From NCBI GenBank assembly GCA_964608735.1, contig CAZSPL010000047.1, positions 1 to 19,942 of the forward strand: DNA of 19,942 nucleotides, in the 5' to 3' direction. Both the position numbers and the translations under genes were made by a program. The notes below the pieces were generated by a model. That model was not told where the DNA came from. It did no database searches and saw nothing but the letters and a program-made list of their open reading frames with translations. The DNA comes from CAZSPL01 sp964608735 (lineage in GTDB: Bacteria > JAJVIF01 > JAPKYR01 > CAZSPL01). Positions 13,391 to 19,942 of the stretch are shown piece after piece (position 1 is the stretch's first letter; each line of letters begins with the position of its first letter).

Positions 13391-14665
13391 ATGTACAAGA
13401 CAATCGCTTTGATAATCATAATCATCATGATAGCTGCTCTTCAAAGCTGCGGAATGCAAGGGGATGCCAGCTCTGCGCGGCAAGCTTGCAGCGAGGATCC
13501 ACCTGTTTTCAATTCAATAAATTGGCCGGAACCATTCTCAACACAGCAGAATGGGGATTTGGTGCTTACTGGCAATTTGATTTGTGCCGCGGGATATTTT
13601 GAGCCTCTCCCGGTCGCTGTGGATATATACCCGGCATCATTCATAGGCCCGCTACCTCAGTTCCAAGAACCACCATCGCAAGCGGAATTGCAGCAGGCAT
13701 TACTTCAGCATCCCGTGGTTCAGGGATGGATTGCGAAGGCGCGAGCAGACCTTTATAAGCATGTTACTGAGGGTCCATTCCTCAAGGAGCTTGAGGATAT
13801 GACGAAGGGCCTTCAAAGCTATTCCCTGTACTCGGATTATTTCAACTCTTACAATTATGTTGATTTCAATAATGGTAACTTCAGGATTGATTTCGAGGAA
13901 TGGGCTCATCTGACGGGGGGCCAAAAGCTATTGATCGTATTCGCCGTTGACAAGGAAGGCAGGACAGGATTAAGCATGAATATCCTCAATGTGCCTGTCT
14001 ACTATCCTGATTTACTGGATGAAATCGATCAGAGCTCCTCGGATTTCGCTGAAAGAATGGACGGTTTGAGTGAAGCTCTAACGGATGTTATAACCGTTTC
14101 CGGAAGAGATGACGATATCGCATTGCTTGAACCCTACATGGAATTTATACAGGAAGCCTTTGGAGAAGGCTATGATGAAAAGAACTGGGATACGGCGGCT
14201 GATAATCTTCTGGACGGCATTCAAAATGCTTCGAGCCTTATAGGCGATCAAGACTACCGCCTGATGTATGAGCTTGTGGGGGAGTATGTTGCCGATAGGT
14301 ACAAGTTCAAGAATTTCATGGCATGGAGTACTCACTACGTTACTCTCGAGGCACAAGGTGAAACCTATCGCTATGAGCGAAACCTCGCGGCGGTACAGAG
14401 GATAATCGACGGATTCAATGAGTTTGACGAGCAATATACTCTTACCGATAGGGGCAACGGGGTACTTGAGCTTACAGTTGACATTTACTACGACATGGAT
14501 GTCATCGCGCAGTTCTCTGTAATTGGAGACCCGTCAAATCCGCTTGTTGTTACAGGTTTTATCGGTGAACACACAATTGTGTCAGGCGATTATAATCCCT
14601 ATTTCTTCAGCCTCTTTGGCATTTTTCAGGATGAGGGAATAAACTGGCCGCCTGTTGAATTGTGA
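13391..14665 (+). CDS. Large lipoprotein of unknown function
   Basis: 424 residues. ATG at 13391 is chosen because AAGGGCGG lies just upstream and it gives a short lipoprotein signal: MYKT, a run of isoleucines, AALQS, then Cys20-Gly. The in-frame ATG at 13373 lies 3 bases past the previous stop but has no ribosome site. After a short linker there is a beta-rich part (about 30-80) and then a long, mostly helical acidic middle (about 95-330, for example LLDEIDQSSSDFAERMDGL and AAVQRIIDGFNEFDEQY). The last 70 residues look like beta strands (GVLELTVDIYYDMDV). No catalytic motif is visible. G+C content is lower than in the big lipoprotein family, suggesting a different origin. It converges with the gene at 14686; only 20 bases separate the two stops and I see no terminator between them. 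Ends with TGA. Confidence 0.8.
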   Translation: MYKTIALIIIIIMIAALQSCGMQGDASSARQACSEDPPVFNSINWPEPFSTQQNGDLVLTGNLICAAGYFEPLPVAVDIYPASFIGPLPQFQEPPSQAELQQALLQHPVVQGWIAKARADLYKHVTEGPFLKELEDMTKGLQSYSLYSDYFNSYNYVDFNNGNFRIDFEEWAHLTGGQKLLIVFAVDKEGRTGLSMNILNVPVYYPDLLDEIDQSSSDFAERMDGLSEALTDVITVSGRDDDIALLEPYMEFIQEAFGEGYDEKNWDTAADNLLDGIQNASSLIGDQDYRLMYELVGEYVADRYKFKNFMAWSTHYVTLEAQGETYRYERNLAAVQRIIDGFNEFDEQYTLTDRGNGVLELTVDIYYDMDVIAQFSVIGDPSNPLVVTGFIGEHTIVSGDYNPYFFSLFGIFQDEGINWPPVEL

Positions 14666-14685
14666 TTTTCACGCGGTTAGCCACT

Positions 14686-16998
14686 CTAATTCTCCATCAG
14701 AACGCCGTTCCTTCGCGCGATGTCGTAGTTATTCCCATCCAGCGTAGCCCAGACGGCATGCATGTCGCACTGGTCGGCGTCGAGTATCGCGTCGGGATCG
14801 ATATCATCCGCATTGACGCCGATATCTTCCGGCGGGCCGATGGGGTCGCCGTCGACGAGCGTCAATAGATAGATAGACTTGTTATTCTCGTAGAAGAAAA
14901 TGACAACTTCGTTCCCGGACTTCTCCCCAACCGAAATATGCGCGTCGTTGATTACAGCGGCGTAGTCGACGACGACCGTGGTTACAGGATTATCGAATGC
15001 CGAATCGTCGTATGTGTAGACCAGCTCATATCGGCTCGTGGATGAATTGTACTGCGTGAAACATATGTGGAATGTATCATTGCCGTCGATCCAGAGAGAG
15101 GGATTCGTCACCTGGCTGATGCCCGCGCCGGCGGTGTATACGATAATCGACCCATCCCATGTTTCATGCGGCGCGGCGTCGGTCGGATGCGCCAGCCGTA
15201 TCTGCGACTGGGCGCCATTGAAATATGCCAGCCATATCATGCCCGCCGAGTCCTTCCCGCTCGAACGTACATGGCTCAGCGAACCATCGGTTACCACCTG
15301 GAATGACGGTACTGTTGTCCACAAGGTCGGGTCCAGTATTTCCGGGTATGCCGAGTGTTTGAGATTGATGCCGGCGCCGACATCGTCGATGGCATATACA
15401 TAGCCGCTGCTATCGACGATGACCTCGAGATTATCTGATGCATAGGCGATTGCGGCTGCCCGCTCGTTGTCAGTGGGATGGTCCTCGATCCGGAAGAGGT
15501 CGGAATATGTTATGTCGCCGGAATAGCGGCTCGTGCAGTATGCATTCTCCTGAGTGCCCGGGGCTATCTTGGCGAAGTCGAGCCGCTGGTAGCTGTTTAT
15601 CGACCAACTCCGCCAGTGCTCGTTGCCGTATGTTATCCCGTTATCGGTCGAATACCGCACCCATGTCACGCCGCCGTAGTTCGGGTCCACCTGGATATTC
15701 GAGTCGTCACCCACCCAGTGCAGCGCGATATCGCCGTCCGATTCCTCGCACAGCGCCGGGCTGAACTGGTCGAATTCGGAGACGTTCATTACGCTTGGAT
15801 GCGCGCCGGTGAATGTGGCGATGTCGTCGAATTCCCAGTGATGTCCGGCGGGGGCTTCATCCGAAACCTGTGCCGTGTATGTGAAGTATGCCGTGGCGTT
15901 CGTGCCCTGGATGAATCCCTCGAAATCCTCCACGTCCGATGCCGCGCTTATGAGGATTTCGATTTCGCCTTCATCCGGTGTGGCGTCGCTGATGTCGAGC
16001 TCATATGTCGAATATCCCTCGCCTCCGCCCGATGCAGCGGCAGTCTCGGCCATCGCGAAATTGCCCGGGGATTCGATACGCACCACATTCATATCGGCAT
16101 TTGCCCAATCGTAAACGTCTATCGTCAGCGACAAATCGCCGCCGGAATCGATGCCGTCGTTCCATAATGAATTCTCCGTCTCACTTACGGCAACCCGGTA
16201 TGCCTCCGCGCGGTTCGCGTTCGCGGGAAAATCATCCGGGGCGCTGAACGGTGGTCCCCCCTCCGGGAATACCCAGCTTGCGTCGACGGCATAGTTGAAT
16301 ATCAGGCCGTCGTCGCCCATCTCGATTGTATAATGCCGTATGTTCTTCTGACCGGCGCTGAACATCCCACGATTCTCGATGGTGATTTCATCGAGCGCGT
16401 CATCCGGATTGAGGTCGTCGCAGAAATATTTACATCCGTTAAGAGTGGCGTTGTACCCGGCGAATGAATCGGGCGTCCCGAGCATCCCGTCGCTGTATCC
16501 GAAAATAGTGCCGGTGTTTACTGGAAACTCCGATGGATTCCACCATCTCGAATAGCCGTCGGGATTCAGAAGCCGGGTGTCCGATGCGCCGGGCATCACG
16601 AGCGCGGGGTCGGTGAATCCCGCGACCGACCCGCTTCCGATGAATATCCCGCACACGTCGAACCCGGTGAATTCTGTCAGGCCGAGGAACGGGTGACGAA
16701 GGCCGATGTCGACTTCGATTATGTTCCCGTTGAATTCGAGCGATTCGATGCTGAGGTTGACGAGCGGTGGTGGTTCGAGAAAGGGCAGAGCGTTGAGGTG
16801 AAACTCCGCCTGCCGAAGCGGGGTCAGTTCAAGCGTTTCGGCGGCCGTGTCGATCCTGCCTTCGAAATATCCCCACAGCGAATGGGAATTCTCGAGTGTT
16901 TGCGCACGTTCCGGCTCGGGAGACGAGATATCGCCACCGCTGGAGCATCCCGCGCACATGAATATAATTAATACAATCGCAAAAATAAATATTCTCAT
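14686..16998 (-). CDS. Modular surface lipoprotein with BNR/sialidase-like propeller
   Basis: 770 residues. ATG at 16998 is preferred over the ATG at 17010, since GGAGG sits between them, 5 bases before 16998. The signal peptide ends FMCAG, then Cys18-Ser-Ser-Gly-Gly. The intact shared module runs from about 40 to 378 with every signature, including RWWNPSEFPVN, the Trp that is a stop in the copy at 1735. The C-terminal 390 residues hold repeated strands: TWVRYSTDNGITYG near residue 450 is BNR-like (S-D-G--W/Y type), and DSSGYVYAIDD, DSAGMIWLAYFN, DGNDTFHICFT and DADQCDMHAVWAT look like successive propeller blades. Such folds occur in sialidases and in non-enzymatic adhesins; the catalytic Arg triad of true sialidases is not evident. 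Stop TAG, 20 bases from the convergent gene. Confidence 0.9.
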   Translation of the reverse strand: MRIFIFAIVLIIFMCAGCSSGGDISSPEPERAQTLENSHSLWGYFEGRIDTAAETLELTPLRQAEFHLNALPFLEPPPLVNLSIESLEFNGNIIEVDIGLRHPFLGLTEFTGFDVCGIFIGSGSVAGFTDPALVMPGASDTRLLNPDGYSRWWNPSEFPVNTGTIFGYSDGMLGTPDSFAGYNATLNGCKYFCDDLNPDDALDEITIENRGMFSAGQKNIRHYTIEMGDDGLIFNYAVDASWVFPEGGPPFSAPDDFPANANRAEAYRVAVSETENSLWNDGIDSGGDLSLTIDVYDWANADMNVVRIESPGNFAMAETAAASGGGEGYSTYELDISDATPDEGEIEILISAASDVEDFEGFIQGTNATAYFTYTAQVSDEAPAGHHWEFDDIATFTGAHPSVMNVSEFDQFSPALCEESDGDIALHWVGDDSNIQVDPNYGGVTWVRYSTDNGITYGNEHWRSWSINSYQRLDFAKIAPGTQENAYCTSRYSGDITYSDLFRIEDHPTDNERAAAIAYASDNLEVIVDSSGYVYAIDDVGAGINLKHSAYPEILDPTLWTTVPSFQVVTDGSLSHVRSSGKDSAGMIWLAYFNGAQSQIRLAHPTDAAPHETWDGSIIVYTAGAGISQVTNPSLWIDGNDTFHICFTQYNSSTSRYELVYTYDDSAFDNPVTTVVVDYAAVINDAHISVGEKSGNEVVIFFYENNKSIYLLTLVDGDPIGPPEDIGVNADDIDPDAILDADQCDMHAVWATLDGNNYDIARRNGVLMEN

Positions 16999-17070
16999 GG
17001 AAGCCTCCATCAGACCTGTTCAATCGAATAGATGCTAAAGGCGATTCATCTAATAATGCCGCGAAAACAA

Positions 17071-17098
17071 AGCTGGCGCTCGGACGCCGGCTGGTTTT
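17071..17098. terminator. Hairpin between the propeller gene and the next lipoprotein
   Basis: AGCTGGCG (17071-17078) / CGCCGGCT (17085-17092), 6-base loop, one T-G wobble, with T-rich flanks on both strands. On the minus strand it follows the gene ending at 17123 by about 30 bases and is succeeded by TTTGTTTTC, so it plausibly ends that transcript. Confidence 0.5.
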
Positions 17099-17122
17099 CT
17101 CATTCACATGTTCTGTTTTCAG

Positions 17123-18253
17123 CTAATCGAGTGACAGGACGACGATCGAATCCTCGTCAGGGACGCTGAGATACAGGTCGCGGGGAACGGGGTCGAAAAG
17201 TATGTCGAAATACGGCCTGAACGGTTCGACGCCCCATCTCTGATATTCGTATGTCGTAAGGTCAAATACTCCGAATTCGTAATCAGGCTGGCCTTTGTCT
17301 TGGGGGGCGTACATGGTGGAATATAGTATATTATTGGCTGCATCAATCGCCATTTTTCTCGGGCCACCAGCTGTCTTGGCTTGCCAGTCTAACCAGTCTG
17401 GCTCTGTGAGAATCCATTGCTCCGCTTCACCAGTTAACACATTAATGATTCCTAATCCGACACCATCGCCGGCTTCACAGTTAAAGCCGCTAATTACTTG
17501 ACCAATCCCCGGCAAGAGATAAGATGAATTACGTTCGCCACCCGGTACGGGAATTATCATATCGACTGAAAGGCTTGATGCATCGATGACGTAGCAACTG
17601 GTCCCGGATATTGTCTCACTTGACCCGATAAGCTGCCTCAGACGCATTTCAGGCGACATCACTACCAGTTTGCCATCTTTGTAAGACAGCCCTGAACGAA
17701 GGTATACACCCAGGGTCGCTTCTCTAATCAATGTAAAATCGGAGGTTCTGATCTCAAAGATTCGGCCGGTGTTGAGATTATCGGGCAATTCCAGAAAATC
17801 CACGCCTTCATCGACGTTCGGCCAGGTTCCGCCGCTTACATAAAGATAATCGCCGCAATCGTCTAAGGTAAGCTCGAAAACGTTAACGGGATACACGTCG
17901 ATGATATCCATCTGGTGAGTTGTAAGGTTAAGCCTTGCAATCCTGCCGTTCCCGGAAGCGCCCGCTATCTGGGTCCCGTATAGATATGAGCCATTCGGGT
18001 CAATTTCAATATCGATGAATCTGTGATCGAGATTCACAACTTCCATCCCCATGGTAGATTTGTCTATAATGCCGATACCATCCACTATGGACGCATAAAT
18101 CGTTGAATGATCCGGTGAGAATTTTATGTGATTAGGCATCTGGCCGGGATAGGCGTAAACATTACCTTCCGCGAACACCGGATTCGCGAGTAATAATATG
18201 AGGGCCATGCCCAATGAAATCCTGTAAAACAGGTTAGCATGCATTCTAACCAC
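17123..18253 (-). CDS. Secreted YVTN/lactonase-like beta-propeller protein
   Basis: 376 residues. GTG at 18253 is chosen because GGAGG lies 6 bases upstream; the ATG at 18244 would be 15 bases away. The Sec signal ends NPVFA before EGNVYAYPG, and there is no lipid cysteine, so the product is probably periplasmic or released. Blade-like repeats run through the protein: IKFSPDHSTIYASIVDGIGIID, IEIDPNGSYLYGTQ, FELTLDDCGDYLYVSGG, MAIDAANNILYSTMYA and FDILFDPVPRDLYLSVPD, each with the D-x-x-x-x-L/I-Y turn of YVTN-type and 6-phosphogluconolactonase-type propellers. It lacks the family's N-terminal module and has somewhat lower G+C. No catalytic residues of a lactonase can be assigned. It lies between two module-bearing genes on the same strand. 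Stop is TAG. Confidence 0.87.
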   Translation of the reverse strand: MVRMHANLFYRISLGMALILLLANPVFAEGNVYAYPGQMPNHIKFSPDHSTIYASIVDGIGIIDKSTMGMEVVNLDHRFIDIEIDPNGSYLYGTQIAGASGNGRIARLNLTTHQMDIIDVYPVNVFELTLDDCGDYLYVSGGTWPNVDEGVDFLELPDNLNTGRIFEIRTSDFTLIREATLGVYLRSGLSYKDGKLVVMSPEMRLRQLIGSSETISGTSCYVIDASSLSVDMIIPVPGGERNSSYLLPGIGQVISGFNCEAGDGVGLGIINVLTGEAEQWILTEPDWLDWQAKTAGGPRKMAIDAANNILYSTMYAPQDKGQPDYEFGVFDLTTYEYQRWGVEPFRPYFDILFDPVPRDLYLSVPDEDSIVVLSLD

Positions 18254-18382
18254 AGTTAGCCTCCTTTGCTACAATATATTGCGATGTTACCATATTTCCG
18301 GAACCGTCTTGCATCTCACCAGAGTAACTGTCAAGCCCGATTAATAGAAAGCTACTTGCGGCAGTCCGGATAATATGACACC

Positions 18383-18415
18383 GGAAAATAAAAACCGGTG
18401 CAAAAGGCACCGGTT
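18383..18415 (-). terminator. Rho-independent terminator of the lipoprotein gene at 18445
   Basis: Minus strand AACCGGTGC (18415-18407), 5-base loop, GCACCGGTT (18401-18393), then TTTTATTTTC. Perfect 9-bp stem 30 bases past the TAG. Confidence 0.9.
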
Positions 18416-18444
18416 GAATCGGAATTCGTTTGAAACTGAATTGC

Positions 18445-19942
18445 CTAATCCGGCATCTCATCGGGAAAGAAGACGCTCATATAATAGCCGTCCGTATCGT
18501 CCCCATGCAGCACGAACATCTTGCCGTCAAAATCGCTGCCGTCCATACGCTGCGGCTCGCCGATGATTGAATTCGAATCGCCGTAGCTTCCGGCCGATGT
18601 CCCTCCGGATGCCGAGCCTTCGAACACTTTTATCACCGGCTCACCGGCGACATAGTCGAGCACGTGCAGACGTCCGTCGGCATCGTGGGCGATGTCGCGC
18701 GCTTCATCGGTCCAGCAGTCGTCGCCGTCCGATGCCGCGCCGGTGCCGAAGTAGGAATTGTTATACACGAAACTCTTGTAATCGCTCGAACCGGTCAGTG
18801 TAAATGCCGCGCCGTAATAGTCAGGCGCTTCGAGGAACCACATATTCGTCCCCTCGATACCGGTATCCATACCTCTTACGTATTCGTGATGCACCCGCGA
18901 AATCCCGGTGTAGGTGTTGTTCCAGGTCTCGGTGTAGAAGCAGGGGTTTGGGTTGTATGCGGGCCCGTGATACGCCCTGACCATCACGATGTTCACGCTG
19001 TATGTCGTGTGGAAATATCCCACGAAAAGTATCTGGTCGTTGGCGAATGTGCCGGTGGTGCCGAAGTTGGCGACATCAACGAGCCAGTTGTCGCCGCCGC
19101 CCCATCCGCTGGCGAGGCCGTAAGTGCCGTCGGAATGATAAATCCATGCCTCGCCGTTGACCTGCGATGCCGATGACTCGATGAAGAATGTGTTGCCGTC
19201 GGCGGCCGTATCGCACCGGTCGAATGTCGACCAGGCGCCGACCGAGTACATATAATGCTCAACGAGGTAGTCTTCCGAAAGCAGGTATTTGTAGATTTGA
19301 TGGTCGGTGTAGCCTATCCACAGGTCGCCGTTCGACGGGTCGCACCCGAGGTCGTACGCGCGCACTCCATCGCGCAGGGGTATATTCTTGAACGGGTCGA
19401 CCGGGCTTTCATCGAGTACGGTCGCGGTCCCCGTTACATAGGTGGATGTATTGACGCCGTCCACATAGCCGCCGAAATCTTCCTGCTCGCTGATGACGCT
19501 TATAAAAAGCTCGATTTCATCCACCGCGGGAGTGGCGTCGGTGATTTCAATCTCGTATGTCGAATATCCCTCACCGCCGCCGATGGGCATGGACGCTTCG
19601 GTCAACGGGAAATTGCCGGGGGATTCGACGCGCACGGTATTCTGGTCGGCGTTGTACCAGTCGTAGACATCGACCGAGAGGGTCAGGTCGCCGCCGGAAT
19701 CGATGCCGTCATTCCACAACGTATTCTCGGTTTCGCCGACAACCGCGCGGTATGCTTCAACACGGTTCGCGGCGGGCGGGAAATCGTCGGGCGCTGTATA
19801 CGGCGGGTCCCCCTGCGGGAAAACCCAGCTCGCATCGACCGCGTAATTGAAGATAAGCCCGGCATCGCCAAACTCGATTTCATAGTGCCGGACATTCTTC
19901 TGCCCAGCGCTGAACATCCCGCGGCTCGACGTGGTTACATTC
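18445..19942 (-). CDS. Modular surface lipoprotein with NHL-like propeller, 5' end outside window
   Basis: The frame is open from the right window edge to TAG at 18445, so about 498 residues are visible and the signal peptide and first part of the module are missing. The visible module starts just before RGMFSAGQKNVRHYEIEFGD and runs through FNYAVDASWVFPQG, APDDF, EAYRAVV, DVYDWYNAD and GGGEGYSTYEIEITDATP to about 19430. The remaining 330 residues hold propeller-like strands: YDLGCDPSNGDLWIGYTDHQ, TAADGNTFFIESS, DIAHDADGRLHVLDYVAG and FDGKMFVLHGDD, resembling NHL or SMP-30-type blades, with several cysteines. No catalytic motif is visible. It is closest in the module to the gene at 14686 (both have SWVFP and NDGIDSGGDL). 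A clear terminator follows. Confidence 0.9.
   Translation of the reverse strand, partial: NVTTSSRGMFSAGQKNVRHYEIEFGDAGLIFNYAVDASWVFPQGDPPYTAPDDFPPAANRVEAYRAVVGETENTLWNDGIDSGGDLTLSVDVYDWYNADQNTVRVESPGNFPLTEASMPIGGGEGYSTYEIEITDATPAVDEIELFISVISEQEDFGGYVDGVNTSTYVTGTATVLDESPVDPFKNIPLRDGVRAYDLGCDPSNGDLWIGYTDHQIYKYLLSEDYLVEHYMYSVGAWSTFDRCDTAADGNTFFIESSASQVNGEAWIYHSDGTYGLASGWGGGDNWLVDVANFGTTGTFANDQILFVGYFHTTYSVNIVMVRAYHGPAYNPNPCFYTETWNNTYTGISRVHHEYVRGMDTGIEGTNMWFLEAPDYYGAAFTLTGSSDYKSFVYNNSYFGTGAASDGDDCWTDEARDIAHDADGRLHVLDYVAGEPVIKVFEGSASGGTSAGSYGDSNSIIGEPQRMDGSDFDGKMFVLHGDDTDGYYMSVFFPDEMPD

Noticed and set aside
14686..15700. True sialidase activity of the BNR-like propeller
   Set aside because: The repeats suggest the fold, but I cannot find a convincing catalytic Arg triad or Tyr/Glu pair, so only the fold is claimed.
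1..19942. Reassignment of TAG or TGA to Trp as an alternative genetic code
   Set aside because: Both codons also end ordinary genes with natural C-termini and nearby terminators, for example TAG at 9693 and 18445 and TGA at 6527.

Overview
The window reads as a stretch of chromosome from an uncultured, G+C-rich bacterium with Gram-negative-style lipoprotein export. Nearly every protein starts with a Sec or lipoprotein signal peptide, and most lipid-attachment cysteines are followed by Ser rather than Asp. I cannot name the phylum from sequence alone. There are no housekeeping genes, tRNAs, rRNAs, CRISPR arrays or intact transposases.

The dominant content is a cluster of minus-strand paralogs that share one long N-terminal module. 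It runs from about residue 45 to residue 385 and carries signatures such as HLNALPFLEPP, LRHPFLGL-EFTGFDVCG, RWWNP-EFPVN, GLLGTPDS, FSAGQKN-RH and FNYAVDASW. Each copy has a different C-terminal part. The copy at 1-1735 has an Ig-like domain and the start of a PQQ-type propeller. The copy at 1916-4636 has a parallel beta-helix. The divergent copy at 7161-9020 has a jelly-roll-like C-terminus. The copy at 9693-12119 has a PKD domain and a propeller-like region. The copy at 14686-16998 has a BNR/sialidase-like propeller. The copy at 18445-19942 has an NHL-like propeller. I do not recognise the shared module as a named family. The layout suggests surface lipoproteins in which one secretion or assembly module carries exchangeable effector domains.

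Two of the six copies are interrupted by one in-frame stop where a paralog has, or the codon implies, Trp: TAG at 1265-1267 and TGA at 11979-11981. Both frames are otherwise intact. A third in-frame TGA lies in a tiny membrane-protein gene (12487-12600) that overlaps a truncated sodium:solute symporter gene (12252-12494).

Between the family members lie several other genes. A divergent plus-strand secreted CARDB-domain protein sits at 4857-6527. A HEAT-repeat lipoprotein (6746-7144) is co-transcribed with the divergent family member. A small cysteine-rich two-CW protein sits at 9282-9587. A plus-strand operon of two lipoproteins and a small acidic protein runs from 12936 to 14665. A secreted YVTN-like beta-propeller protein sits at 17123-18253. 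Non-coding structure includes a REP-like inverted-repeat array (1785-1916), two copies of a palindromic GC-rich intergenic repeat (6661-6707 and 12211-12234), several rho-independent terminators, and a promoter shape (TCTAA[A/G]TA at -10) shared by four family genes.
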